Source: Pseudomonas sp. Irchel s3b2
GTDB taxonomy: Bacteria; Pseudomonadota; Gammaproteobacteria; Pseudomonadales; Pseudomonadaceae
Direction: 5' to 3'
NCBI RefSeq assembly: GCF_900187445.1
Contig: NZ_FYEB01000020.1
Location: 28,975-92,974, forward strand
DNA length: 64,000 nucleotides
A model generated the notes under the pieces. That model ran no database searches and was not told the origin of the DNA. It saw only the letters and a list, made by a program, of their open reading frames with translations. A program made the translations under genes and the position numbers. Positions 1-9,500 of the stretch are shown here, piece by piece; the first letter of the stretch is position 1; each line of letters starts with the position of its first letter.

Positions 1-2
1 AC

Positions 3-743
3 TGGAACCGATTGGATGCGCCACGTCAGGCGGCGTTTCGCTTCCATCATGTGTCCACGGACGAAGTATACGGCGACCTGGAACCCGAGGATCCCGCGTT
101 CACCGAAACCACCGCGTACGCGCCCAGTTCTCCGTACTCGGCAACCAAGGCCAGCTCCGATCACCTGGTTCGGGCCTGGCACCGGACGTTCGGTTTGCCG
201 GTGGTGCTGAGCAACTGTTCGAACAATTACGGGCCGTTCCATTTCCCGGAAAAACTGATCCCCCACATCATCCTCAATGCGCTGTATGGCAAACCGTTGC
301 CGGTGTACGGCGACGGCGGCCAGATCCGTGACTGGCTGTTCGTCGAAGATCATGCCCGGGCGTTGTATGCGGTGGTCAGCCGCGGTGAGGTGGGCCTGAC
401 CTACAACATCGGTGGCCACAACGAGAAAACCAACCTGCAAGTGGTGCACACCTTGTGCGACTTGCTGGAGGTTCGCGGTGCCCTTAAACCGGCGGGTGTG
501 GAGCGCTTTCGAGGCTTGATTACCTTCGTCAAGGATCGTCCCGGCCATGACAAGCGTTACGCCGTCGATGCCGGAAAAATCCAGCAGGATCTGGGTTGGA
601 CGCCGCAGGAAACCTTCGAGAGCGGCCTGCGTAAAACGGTCGACTGGTACCTCGATAATCGCTCCTGGTGGACACGGGTACTGTCGGGCGACTACGCCCT
701 GGAACGCATCGGCGAACACCAAAACGAGGCCGTCGAGGCCTGA
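3..743 (+). CDS. rfbB: dTDP-glucose 4,6-dehydratase, 5'-truncated by window edge
   Basis: This is the C-terminal part of the NAD-dependent enzyme that turns dTDP-glucose into dTDP-4-keto-6-deoxyglucose, the second step of dTDP-L-rhamnose synthesis in the cytoplasm. The reading frame is open to the first bases of the window, so the gene begins upstream; about 246 of the usual ~350 residues are present. Visible are the STDEVYGD stretch, the catalytic YSATK (Tyr-x-x-x-Lys), the SNNYGP motif and the substrate-binding RPGHD near the end. The N-terminal Rossmann glycine motif is outside the window. rfbA follows after 64 bases, so the two probably form one operon. The TTG at 12 is only an internal codon. 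Confidence 0.95.
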   Translation, partial: WNRLDAPRQAAFRFHHVSTDEVYGDLEPEDPAFTETTAYAPSSPYSATKASSDHLVRAWHRTFGLPVVLSNCSNNYGPFHFPEKLIPHIILNALYGKPLPVYGDGGQIRDWLFVEDHARALYAVVSRGEVGLTYNIGGHNEKTNLQVVHTLCDLLEVRGALKPAGVERFRGLITFVKDRPGHDKRYAVDAGKIQQDLGWTPQETFESGLRKTVDWYLDNRSWWTRVLSGDYALERIGEHQNEAVEA

Positions 744-807
744 GCGGAACCCACTTCACGGACGCCATTGCGGGCGTCTGTCACACAACTGCTTCAAGGA
801 GAAAAGC

Positions 808-1731
808 ATGGCCAAGTACAAAGGAATTTTGTTGGCGGGTGGCGCGGGTTCACGGTTGCATCCGGTGACTTTGGGCGTTTCCAAACAGTCGCTACCGGTT
901 TACGACAAACCGATGATTTATTACCCGCTGTCGGTGTTGATGCTGGCGGAGATTCGCGAAATCCTGATCATCTCCACCCCAGAGGATTTGCCGGGTTTCC
1001 AACGCATGCTCGGCGACGGCAGTCAGTTGGGCTTGAGCTTGAGTTATGCAGTACAACCGAGCCCGGACGGTCTGGCCCAAGCCTTCATCATCGGTCGCGA
1101 GTTTGTCGGCGAAGACAACGTATGCCTGGTGTTGGGCGATAACATTTTCTATGGCGCCGGTTTCGGCGACACGCTGCGGGAAGCGGCGAGCCGCGAGGAC
1201 GGTGCCACGGTGTTCGGCTACTACGTGGCCGATCCGGAACGCTTCGGTGTCGTCGAGTTCGACGACACCGGCAAGGCCCTGAGCATCTGCGAAAAACCGA
1301 CTAATCCGAAATCCAATTACGCGGTCACCGGGTTGTACTTCTACGACAACGATGTACTGCAGATTGCCGCGGATATCAAGCCATCGCCACGGGGCGAGCT
1401 TGAAATCACCGACGTCAACAATGTCTACCTGGAACGCGGCAAGTTGAACGTTTCGGTGATGGGGCGCGGGTTGGCTTGGTTGGATACCGGGACGCACGAT
1501 TCCTTGCTGGAAGCCGGAAATTTCGTGCATGCCATCGAAAAACGCCAGGGCCTGAAGATCGCTTGCCTGGAAGAGATTGCCTACAACAAAGGCTGGATCG
1601 ACGACGCCCAACTGTTGGTGCAGGCAGGGAGCATGAGCAAGACCGGCTACGGTCAATACCTGGCCCGCCTGATCAACGATGACGTGCTGTCGGTGATGGA
1701 TGCGCGGCAACCGCTCAAAGGCGTGGCCTGA
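808..1731 (+). CDS. rfbA: Glucose-1-phosphate thymidylyltransferase
   Basis: It couples dTTP and glucose-1-phosphate to dTDP-glucose, the first step of the dTDP-rhamnose pathway. The 307-residue product has the nucleotidyltransferase signature near its N-terminus (GILLAGGAGSRL, then SKQSLPVYDKPMIYYPL) and the VLGDNIFYG segment; its length is close to the ~290-300 of the family. An open frame extends upstream, but the ATG at 808 has an AAGGAG ribosome site 7 bases ahead and matches the usual MxKYKGILLAGG start. It is the last gene of the rfb pair; rfbC and rfbD do not follow. A 12-bp hairpin right after the stop ends the transcript. Confidence 0.95.
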   Translation: MAKYKGILLAGGAGSRLHPVTLGVSKQSLPVYDKPMIYYPLSVLMLAEIREILIISTPEDLPGFQRMLGDGSQLGLSLSYAVQPSPDGLAQAFIIGREFVGEDNVCLVLGDNIFYGAGFGDTLREAASREDGATVFGYYVADPERFGVVEFDDTGKALSICEKPTNPKSNYAVTGLYFYDNDVLQIAADIKPSPRGELEITDVNNVYLERGKLNVSVMGRGLAWLDTGTHDSLLEAGNFVHAIEKRQGLKIACLEEIAYNKGWIDDAQLLVQAGSMSKTGYGQYLARLINDDVLSVMDARQPLKGVA

Positions 1732-1737
1732 CTCCAT

Positions 1738-1770
1738 TCAATGGCCCACAGCTCGATCGTGGGCCATTGA
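1738..1770. terminator. Hairpin between convergent rfbA and LLM gene
   Basis: A perfect 12-bp inverted repeat (TCAATGGCCCAC / GTGGGCCATTGA) with a 9-base loop lies 7 bases after the rfbA stop and 10 bases beyond the stop of the convergent gene. There is no strong T-tract on either side. Its place suggests a bidirectional terminator. Confidence 0.6.
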
Positions 1771-1779
1771 AGCGGCGGT

Positions 1780-2925
1780 TTATCGTCCGGTGACGCTGTC
1801 GTGTTGCGGAGTCTTGAAGCCCGGTCGCGGTTCAAGCGGTGGCGTTTGCGTCAAACGCAAACGTGCCAGGCGACCGGCATGGGTCGGTGGTTCGGCGGCT
1901 AATGGTGAACGACGCTTGCGGGTCTCTTCGCGCAATACCGGCAGTACTTCCTTGCCGAACATGTCGAGTTGTTCCAGCACGGTTTTTAAAGGAATACCTC
2001 CATGGTCGAAGAGAAAAAGCTGTCGCTGGTAGTCGCCGAAGTGCTCGCGGAACGTCAGGGTCTTGTCGATGATTTCCTGGGGGCTGCCCACGGACAACGG
2101 AGTCATCTCCATGAACTCTTCAAGGGACGGGCCGTGACCATACACCGGTGCGTTATCGAAGTAGGGGCGGAATTCCCGTCGTGCGTCCTGAGAGTTGCGG
2201 CGCATGAAAATATGCCCGCCCAGGCCGACGATGGCTTGTTCCGGCGTGCCATGCCCGTAGTGCGCAAACCGTTCACGGTAAAACTCCACCAGGGCAATGA
2301 AATGCTCGCGGGGCCAGAGGATATGGCTGGCAAAAAAACCATCACCGTAATACGCCGCTTGTTCGGCGATCTCCGGGGTACGAATCGAGCCATGCCAGAC
2401 GAAGGGCGGCACGTCGTCCAGTGGTCTGGGAATGGAAGTGAAGTTCTTCAAAGGGGTGCGAAAGCGGCCGCTCCAGTTGATGTCTTCTTCGCGCCAGAGC
2501 CTGTGCAGCAATCGATAGTTTTCCATCGCCAGTGGCAGGCCGTCGACGATGCTTTTGCCGAACCAGGGATAGACCGGTGCGGTATTTCCCCGGCCAAGCA
2601 TCAGGTCCATGCGGCCGCCTGCAAGGTGTTGCAGCAACGAGTATTCCTCGGCCAGCCGCACCGGATCATTGGTGGTAATGAGGGTGGTGGACGTCGACAA
2701 AATGATGCGCTGGGTTTTCGCCGCGATGTACGCCAGCAACGTGGTGGGGGAGGACGTGATGAACGGCGGATTGTGGTGCTCGCCCGTGGCGAATACATCC
2801 AGGCCGATGTCTTCGGCTTTTTGCGCGATTTGCAGGGTAGCCTGAATGCGCTGAGATTCACTTGGGGTACTGGCGTTGGTCGGGTCTTGTGTGACGTCGC
2901 CAACGGTGTAGATCCCGAATTGCAT
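1780..2925 (-). CDS. Luciferase-like (LLM class) flavin-dependent oxidoreductase
   Basis: The 381-residue protein belongs to the bacterial luciferase-like monooxygenase superfamily: TIM-barrel enzymes that use reduced FMN to oxidise or cleave organic substrates. The N-terminus (MQFGIYTVGDVTQD), the GEHHN motif near residue 50 and the GRGNTAPVYPWFG region are typical. I chose the ATG at 2925 because GGAGGC lies just upstream; the open frame runs 47 codons further but across the operator region. The substrate cannot be predicted. It is divergent from a beta-hydroxyacid dehydrogenase gene, with a palindromic operator between. It would need reduced flavin, which the flavin reductase at 12723-13229 could supply; that link is inference from the shared operator. 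Confidence 0.88.
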   Translation of the reverse strand: MQFGIYTVGDVTQDPTNASTPSESQRIQATLQIAQKAEDIGLDVFATGEHHNPPFITSSPTTLLAYIAAKTQRIILSTSTTLITTNDPVRLAEEYSLLQHLAGGRMDLMLGRGNTAPVYPWFGKSIVDGLPLAMENYRLLHRLWREEDINWSGRFRTPLKNFTSIPRPLDDVPPFVWHGSIRTPEIAEQAAYYGDGFFASHILWPREHFIALVEFYRERFAHYGHGTPEQAIVGLGGHIFMRRNSQDARREFRPYFDNAPVYGHGPSLEEFMEMTPLSVGSPQEIIDKTLTFREHFGDYQRQLFLFDHGGIPLKTVLEQLDMFGKEVLPVLREETRKRRSPLAAEPPTHAGRLARLRLTQTPPLEPRPGFKTPQHDSVTGR

Positions 2926-2998
2926 AGAGCCTCCTTGCCTTGCGTGTAGGTATGTTTGAAGCCGGTGCCTGGAGGTTAAATAACCGAGGCACTTGAAA

Positions 2999-3018
2999 TG
3001 TACGCCTGTACACGTACA
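2999..3018. promoter_or_regulatory. Palindromic operator, copy 1 (TGTACG-N8-CGTACA)
   Basis: The inverted repeat TGTACG-CCTGTACA-CGTACA, extendable to AATGTACG...CGTACAAT, lies in the divergent promoter region between the LLM gene and the dehydrogenase. The same half-sites with the same 8-base spacing recur at 4077 and, slightly degenerate, at 13336. This spacing and symmetry suit a dimeric helix-turn-helix repressor. The regulator is unknown. Confidence 0.7.
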
Positions 3019-3081
3019 ATCGCAATTCTGGATCGACGTCCAACGGACATTTCGAACAGCTGACAAGGACGGGAGCAGAGC

Positions 3082-3957
3082 ATGGAGCTGGGATTCATTG
3101 GTTTGGGCACCATGGGCGTGCCAATGGTGCTGAACCTGTTAAAGGCCGGTCATCGGGTCAAAGTGTGGAATCGATCGTCAGCACCGCTGGATGACCTGGC
3201 GCGTGCAGGTGCTCAGCCCGTCGATAGTCCTGCACTCGCCGCGCAGGCCGAGGTGTTGATCTCGATGTTGGGCGATGACGTTGCCATTCGTTCGGTGTTC
3301 ATCGACAGCAAAGGGCTGGATGGCCTCGCCGTGGGGAGTGTTCACGTGAATATGTCCACGGTGTCGGTCGCACTGGCCAAGGAGTTTGCGGCGCTGCATG
3401 CCGAGCGTGGTGTGGCATATGTCTCTGCTCCAGTGCTGGGGCGGGTAGACGTGGCCGCAGCTGGCAACTTGAATATTCTCGCGTCTGGTCCTGCGCAAGC
3501 ACTGGCCCGTGTTCAGCCGTTGTTCGATGTGTTGGGGCGCAAGACCTGGCCATTCGGGGAATGCGCGGAGCTGGCGTGCGTGGCCAAACTGTCGGCCAAT
3601 CTGATGATTGCGGCGGCGATCGAATCCACGGCGCAAGCGTCCACCCTCGCCAGCGGCTATGGCATCAGCCGTGCGACGTTCATTGAAATGATTACCTCGA
3701 CGCTGTTTGCCGTGCCGGTTTATCAAGGCTACGGGCAACTGATGATCGATAAACATTTTGAGCCGGCAGGCTTCAAGCTGTCCCTGGGCCTGAAGGATAT
3801 TCGCCTAGCTCTAGAGGCGGGCGAAGCGGCACAGGTGCCATTGCCATTTGCCAGTGTGTTGAAAGACAACCTGCTGGACGCAATGGCCCATGGTCAGGGC
3901 GATCAGGACTGGGCATCGCTGTTGGAGGTGAGTGCACGACGCGCCGGCTCACGCTAA
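3082..3957 (+). CDS. NAD(P)-dependent beta-hydroxyacid dehydrogenase (3-HIBDH family)
   Basis: The 291-residue protein has the family's N-terminal Rossmann motif GFIGLGTMGVPM (residues 4-15) and the catalytic lysine in KLSANLM (Lys169), with a C-terminal all-helical domain. Members oxidise 3-hydroxyisobutyrate, tartronate semialdehyde or related beta-hydroxyacids, and some reduce imines or succinic semialdehyde. The substrate is not readable here. The signature following strand 1 is intact, so it should be active. The gene lies under the same divergent operator region as the LLM monooxygenase and upstream of a flavin monooxygenase, which suggests a shared pathway rather than valine catabolism. 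Confidence 0.88.
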   Translation: MELGFIGLGTMGVPMVLNLLKAGHRVKVWNRSSAPLDDLARAGAQPVDSPALAAQAEVLISMLGDDVAIRSVFIDSKGLDGLAVGSVHVNMSTVSVALAKEFAALHAERGVAYVSAPVLGRVDVAAAGNLNILASGPAQALARVQPLFDVLGRKTWPFGECAELACVAKLSANLMIAAAIESTAQASTLASGYGISRATFIEMITSTLFAVPVYQGYGQLMIDKHFEPAGFKLSLGLKDIRLALEAGEAAQVPLPFASVLKDNLLDAMAHGQGDQDWASLLEVSARRAGSR

Positions 3958-4076
3958 TACCCGAAAGTTCAAAAAGCGTAACTTCTCTGGAAGTTCGGTA
4001 GTGTTCTTTCGTCTGAAGTTTTTCATTAAGTGGAGCAGGTTTTTTTCTAAAAGAAAAGTTAACTAACGCTTGCCAA

Positions 4077-4096
4077 TGTACGACTGTAGACGTACA
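4077..4096. promoter_or_regulatory. Palindromic operator, copy 2
   Basis: TGTACG-ACTGTAGA-CGTACA, flanked by AA and TT to give a longer palindrome, lies 82 bases upstream of the flavin monooxygenase start at 4178. It matches copy 1 in both half-sites and in the inner CTGTA. The surrounding 3960-4177 stretch is AT-rich and otherwise empty, as expected of a promoter region. Confidence 0.7.
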
Positions 4097-4177
4097 TTTT
4101 TTGTCGGGCTTAAAAATAAAAAAGATTCATCTGTTCTTCGTCTGCTGATCGTTAATAAATAATAGCTAGGAGCCGTT

Positions 4178-5335
4178 ATGAAAAATCTTATGCAATGGAA
4201 CAATCTTCCCACTGAGTCCAATGAATGGCTCGAGAAGGTGCGTGCGCTGAACCCGTTGATCATCAGGCACAGGGATTACAGCGAGCAGACGAATGCGACT
4301 CACAAGGATGTGATGTCTGAGCTCTTCAAGGAAGGTTTCGGCAGAACGTCGGTGTCCAAGGCGTTTGGTGGTTCGCAAGTGGATATCCAGACGACTTCCG
4401 CCATGCTGCTCGAATTCGCCCGTCACGACGCCTCGGTGTCTTGGCAATTGGCGGTGCAAGTGGCAATGGGTCGGCTTTCCGACTACTTGCCGGAGCAGAC
4501 TTCGGAAGCGATCTACAGCACTTGCACGGGTTTTGTGATTGGCGCGATTCACTCTGGCGGTGAAGCCGTGCCGGTCGGCGACGATTACCTGCTGAGCGGC
4601 AAATGGGCCTTCGCCAGCGGTTCGGCCTATGCCGACTGGCTGGTGTGCACCGCCACAGTGAAAGGCCCGGCCGACGGCTCGGCCCCTGAAGTGCGGATGT
4701 TTTTTGTCCCGGCGTCTCAATGCAAGATCAACCACACCTGGGACACGCTGGGCATGCGCGGCACGGGCAGCCACCATTTCGAGTGTGAGCAAGTGCTGGT
4801 CAACAAGGCGTTCTCCCTGGATGTCGAGACGTTGAAGAAGTCCCCGCAAATCCGTAGCTCGCGGGCGTACGCCACAGGCTATTACGAGTTCGGTACCCTG
4901 GCGGCGATGTCTACCGTGCTGGGGGTTGCCCGCGCAGCGGTCGATCATTTCCGTAACGACCGGGCGGTGAACACCGATCCTGGCCTGGAAGGGGTGATTT
5001 TCGAGAAAACCGGCCGAGCCATCTCCTCGGTGCACACGGCTCAGTTGCTGCTCGAAGATGCGATCTGCCAGGTCATCAATCGTGGCGAAACGATCGGTGA
5101 TCCGGTCAGTGCGCGGGTCGGGCTGGCGGCCTCGGTGCTCACTGAAAACTCGGTGAATGCGGTGAATCAGATTTATGCGCTGGCCGGTTCCAAAGCGGTT
5201 TACAAGTCCCACTTCCTGGAACGCTGTTTCCGCGATATTCATACCGGTTCAAAGCACTTCACCTTGTCGCCTTTGAACTTGCACGGTATCGGCAAGTTTT
5301 ATCTGGATAAGACCAATGCGCTCGCGGCAGCGTAA
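4178..5335 (+). CDS. Acyl-CoA-dehydrogenase-fold flavin-dependent monooxygenase
   Basis: The 385-residue protein has the acyl-CoA dehydrogenase fold: N-terminal helices, a central beta region (GKWAFASGSAYADW, about residue 145) and a C-terminal helical domain. It resembles the group D two-component monooxygenases (p-hydroxyphenylacetate 3-hydroxylase C2 and DszC types) more than true acyl-CoA dehydrogenases, and I do not see the usual catalytic Glu context. Such enzymes take FMNH2 or FADH2 from a separate reductase; one is encoded at 12723-13229 behind the same operator motif. TAGGAG lies 5 bases before the start. A strong hairpin follows the stop, so it is a single-gene unit. The substrate is unknown. 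Confidence 0.8.
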   Translation: MKNLMQWNNLPTESNEWLEKVRALNPLIIRHRDYSEQTNATHKDVMSELFKEGFGRTSVSKAFGGSQVDIQTTSAMLLEFARHDASVSWQLAVQVAMGRLSDYLPEQTSEAIYSTCTGFVIGAIHSGGEAVPVGDDYLLSGKWAFASGSAYADWLVCTATVKGPADGSAPEVRMFFVPASQCKINHTWDTLGMRGTGSHHFECEQVLVNKAFSLDVETLKKSPQIRSSRAYATGYYEFGTLAAMSTVLGVARAAVDHFRNDRAVNTDPGLEGVIFEKTGRAISSVHTAQLLLEDAICQVINRGETIGDPVSARVGLAASVLTENSVNAVNQIYALAGSKAVYKSHFLERCFRDIHTGSKHFTLSPLNLHGIGKFYLDKTNALAAA

Positions 5336-5351
5336 ACGGTTATAAATAAAT

Positions 5352-5397
5352 CCGGCGTGTTATGAGTGATTCATCACAGGGATTAATAACACGCCGG
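5352..5397 (+). terminator. Hairpin after the flavin monooxygenase gene
   Basis: A perfect 12-bp stem (CCGGCGTGTTAT / ATAACACGCCGG) with a 22-base loop starts 16 bases after the stop. Only a weak T-rich stretch follows. It separates this gene from the efflux operon that starts at 5466. Confidence 0.6.
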
Positions 5398-5465
5398 GTT
5401 TGTGCCGCCTCTTTTATTAATTCTTGAACTTTTGCGCTCGCAGTTGAGAGTCAAGGGAGTGCCAC

Positions 5466-6569
5466 ATGCTTGCTCGAAATAAAGTTAAATCATTGGTGTT
5501 TGTTCTGCTGGTTATTGTTATTGGCAGTGCCTTCGGTTGGCGTTTCTGGTGGCCCGCCCCGGCCTCGGCCGAACAACGGATACCCAGCACCAAGGTCGGT
5601 TTGGCGCAGGTCAAGAAGCAGCCCTACACCTATTACCTGGAAGCCATCGGCAAGCTTGAGGCTCAGCGCCAGGTGCTGGTGTCGGCTGAAGTCAGCGGCA
5701 AGGTCGTGGACATCGACTTCGAGTCCGGTGATCAAGTGGCGGCGGGACAGGTTCTGCTCACGCTCAACGACGCGCCGGAGCAAGGTGAACTGGTTCGCTT
5801 GAAGGGCGAGTTCGAATCGGCCAAGGCGCAATTCGCCCGGGTGCAGGAACTGGCGAAAACCGGTGCCGAGAGTCGTCGGGCCTTCGACAGTGCCCGTGCT
5901 CAATATGACGCGGCAAAAGGCGACATGGAACGCATGCAGGCGCAAATCGCCCAGCGTCATATTCGTGCGCCGTTCGCTGGCACCCTCGGGATTCGTCAGG
6001 CGCATCTGGGTCAGTACCTGGAGGCCGGTGGCGCTGTCGCGACCCTGACCGACCCCGGTGTGCTGCGAGTCAATTTCACCCTGGCCGAGCGCGATGGCTC
6101 CCGCGTACAGCTCGGCCAAACCGTGCAGGCGAAAGTCGATGCCTGGGCGGATGTGAAGTTTCAGGGAAAGATCGTGGCGGTCGATCCACAGATCAATCAG
6201 TCCCACACCATCAATGTCCAGGCGGTGATCACTGACACGAAAAAACTGCTGCGCCCAGGCATGTATGCCCGGGTATCGGTCACGTTGCCGCAGACTACTG
6301 AGCTGGTGATTCCGGAGACGGCCATCACCTATAACGCCTACGGCGAAAGTGTCTTCTGCGTGTACACCGATGACTCTGGGGTGCAGAAGGTCAAGCGCGA
6401 GAGCATCAAGGTTGGTGAGCGCCGCGATGGCTGGGCGGTTGTCGACAAAGGTTTGAACGAGGGCGTGCAGGTGGTGACTTCCGGGCAGTTGAAACTCCAT
6501 GACGGAGTGGCCGTGGAAGGTGTGCCGGACACGGTTGGACTTAACCTCACCACTGGGTTGGAAAAATGA
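5466..6569 (+). CDS. RND efflux periplasmic adaptor (MexH-like)
   Basis: This 367-residue membrane-fusion protein would bridge the inner-membrane pump and the outer-membrane channel. It has an N-terminal hydrophobic anchor (residues 9-24), a lipoyl half-motif (GKVVDIDFESGDQVAAGQVL), a coiled-coil hairpin (about residues 105-160), the second lipoyl half (HIRAPFAGTLG) and beta-barrel and membrane-proximal domains. The stop overlaps the next gene's start (ATGA), so pump and adaptor are translationally coupled. The lack of a cysteine lipobox places it with the MexH type rather than lipoprotein adaptors. Confidence 0.92.
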   Translation: MLARNKVKSLVFVLLVIVIGSAFGWRFWWPAPASAEQRIPSTKVGLAQVKKQPYTYYLEAIGKLEAQRQVLVSAEVSGKVVDIDFESGDQVAAGQVLLTLNDAPEQGELVRLKGEFESAKAQFARVQELAKTGAESRRAFDSARAQYDAAKGDMERMQAQIAQRHIRAPFAGTLGIRQAHLGQYLEAGGAVATLTDPGVLRVNFTLAERDGSRVQLGQTVQAKVDAWADVKFQGKIVAVDPQINQSHTINVQAVITDTKKLLRPGMYARVSVTLPQTTELVIPETAITYNAYGESVFCVYTDDSGVQKVKRESIKVGERRDGWAVVDKGLNEGVQVVTSGQLKLHDGVAVEGVPDTVGLNLTTGLEK

Positions 6570-9500
6570 AATTCACCGACATCTTTCTCCGCCGCCCCGT
6601 GCTGGCAGTGGTGGTCAGTACGCTGATCCTGCTGTTCGGCGTGCGGGCGTTGCTGAACCTGCCGATTCGTCAGTATCCGATGCTGGAAACCTCGACCATC
6701 ACCGTCACCACCCAATACCCGGGCGCCTCGTCGGAGTTGATGCAGGGCTTTGTGACACAACCGATCAGCCAGGCGGTGGCCTCGGTGGAGGGCATCGATT
6801 ACCTGTCTTCGGCGTCGACCCAGGGCCGTAGTCAAGTGACGATCCGGATGGCACTCAACAGTGATTCCATCTCTGCGCTGACCGAGGTCATGGCCAAGGT
6901 CAATCAGATCAAGTACCGCTTGCCCAAGGATGCCTATGACCCAGTGGTGGAGCGCACCTCGGGTGGTTTTACCAGCGTGGCCTACGTGGCGTTCGCCAGT
7001 TCCAATCTGACCATTCCGGAGATGTCCGATTACATTTCCCGTGTCGTCGAACCAATGTTCGCCGGCATCGAAGGCGTGGCCAAAATCAACATCATGGGCG
7101 AGCAGAAACTCTCCATGCGCCTTTGGCTGGATCCGCAACGCCTGGCGGGCTACGGAATGACTGGCCAGGACGTGTCGAAGGCGATCGAAGGCAACAACTT
7201 CCAGGCCGCCCCGGGCCAGGTCAAGGGCTTGTATGTGGTCAGCAACCTGCGGGTCAACACGGACCTGAACAGTGTTGAAGATTTCCGCGACATGGTGCTG
7301 CGCAACGATAACGGCCGCATCATCCGCGTGCGGGATGTCGGGACTGTCGAGCTCAATGCCGCCTCCACCGATACCAGTGGTTCGATGAGCGATGTGCCTG
7401 CGCTGTTCCTCGGGCTGGACGCCGCACCGACCGGTAACCCGCTGGTGATCGTCAAGCGCGTACGGGAGCTGTTGCCGCAGATCGAGGAAACCCTGCCGCC
7501 GGGTGTGACGGTACAAATTCCGTTCGAAGTGGCGCACTTCATTCAATCCTCGATTGATGAAGTGTCCTACACGCTGCTGGAAGCTTTGGTGATCGTGGTC
7601 CTGGTGATTTACCTGTGCCTGGGTACCTTCCGCACCGTGCTGATTCCGTTGGTGACCATTCCGCTGTCGATGCTCGGCGCCGCAATGTTGATGCAGATGT
7701 TCGGCTTCAGTCTGAACCTGCTGACGTTGCTGGCGATGGTTCTGGCCATTGGCTTGGTGGTGGACGATGCGATCGTGGTGGTGGAGAACGTGCATCGCCA
7801 CATCGAGGAAGGCAAATCCCCGTTCGATGCCGCGTTGATTGGCGCCCGGGAAGTGGCCGGGCCGGTGGTCGCGATGACGTTCACCCTGGCGGCGGTGTAC
7901 GCGCCTATCGGTTTGATGGGCGGGCTGACCGGCACGCTGTTCAAGGAGTTCGCGCTGACCCTGGCAGGGGCCGTGGTTATCTCCGGCATCGTTGCGTTGA
8001 CGTTGTCGCCGATCATGAGTACCCGTCTGCTGGACGCCAAAAGCAGCGAAGGCTTCATGGCTGTCAAAGCCGACCGCTTCTTCCAGTCTTTGGCCAGTCG
8101 CTATGGCGCGTTGCTGGGTGGCTCGCTTGCGCGTCGCTGGATCAGTCTCAGCGTGGCCTTGGTGATCTTTTTCAGCCTGCCGTTCCTGTACCGCTCGGCG
8201 CAGACCGAACTGGCGCCGCTGGAAGATCAGAACATTCTGCTGACGGCCATCAAGGCGCCGCAGCATGCCAACCTCAATTACCTTGAAGCGTACGCCCACA
8301 AGCTCTACGAGACGTTCAATCAGATTCCCGAGGGCTACAGCAACTGGGTGGCCAACGGTTCCGATGGGCTGTCCAACAGCGTCGGCGGGATCAACCTGGT
8401 GGACTGGGACAAGCGCGGTCGCGACGCCAACACGATCCAGCCCGACTTGCAGGCGCGGGTCAACGAGATCGAAGGCACCAGCATCTTCGTGTTCCAGATG
8501 CCGCCCTTGCCGGGTTCCACCGGTGGGTTACCGGTGCAAATGGTGATCCGCAGCGATCAGGATTATCTGGCGCTGTTCAACGTGATGGATCAGCTCAAGC
8601 AGGCGGCTCAGGCCAGCGGTTTGTTTGCCGTGGTCGACAGTGACCTGGACTTCAACAACCCGGTGGTGGAAATCCAGATTGATCGCGCCAAGGCCAACGC
8701 CCTGGGCATTCGCATGCAGGATATCGGGGAGACCCTCAACAGCCTGATCGGCGAGAAATACGTCAATCGGTTCTCCTTTCACGGGCGCTCCTACGACGTG
8801 ATTCCGCAGTCGATTTCCTCGGACCGGCTTACCCCGGAAACCCTCAAGCTGTATTACGTGAAGGACCAGAAGGGCAATCCGGTGCCGTTATCGACGCTGG
8901 CCACGCTCAGCATGAAAGTCGAGCCCAATCGCTTGACCCAATTCAACCAGCAGAACTCCGCCACGTTCCAGGCCATTCCGGCACCGGGCGTGACCTTGGG
9001 CGATGCCGTGGGTTTCCTGCAAAAGCAATCGGAAGGGTTCCCGGCAGGTTTCAGTTTCGACTGGCAGTCCGATGCCCGGCAGTACGTGCAGGAGGGCAAC
9101 AGCCTGGCGTTCACCTTCGGTCTGGCGCTGGTGATCATTTACCTGGTGCTAAGCGTGCAATACGAGAGCTTCCGCGATCCGTTCATCATTCTGATCAGCG
9201 TACCGCTGTCGATTTGCGGGGCGCTGGTTCCGCTGGCGCTGGGGATGACGTCGCTGAACATTTACACGCAAATCGGCCTCATCACTTTGATCGGGTTGAT
9301 CAGCAAGCACGGCATCTTGATGGTCGCGTTTGCCAATGAATTGCAACGCACGCAGGGCATGGACCGGGTACAGGCGATTCAACATGCCGCGCAGGTTCGC
9401 CTGCGGCCGATTCTCATGACCACAGCAGCAATGGTGGTGGGGCTTGCACCCCTGTTGTTCGCCAGCGGTGCCGGCGCCAACAGCCGCTTTGGGCTGGGCC

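Noticed and set aside
6338..8299. A very long antisense frame (653 codons) within the RND permease gene
   Set aside because: Its His/Gln/Arg-rich translation is the usual shadow of a GC-rich membrane-protein gene; it crosses the start of the permease gene.
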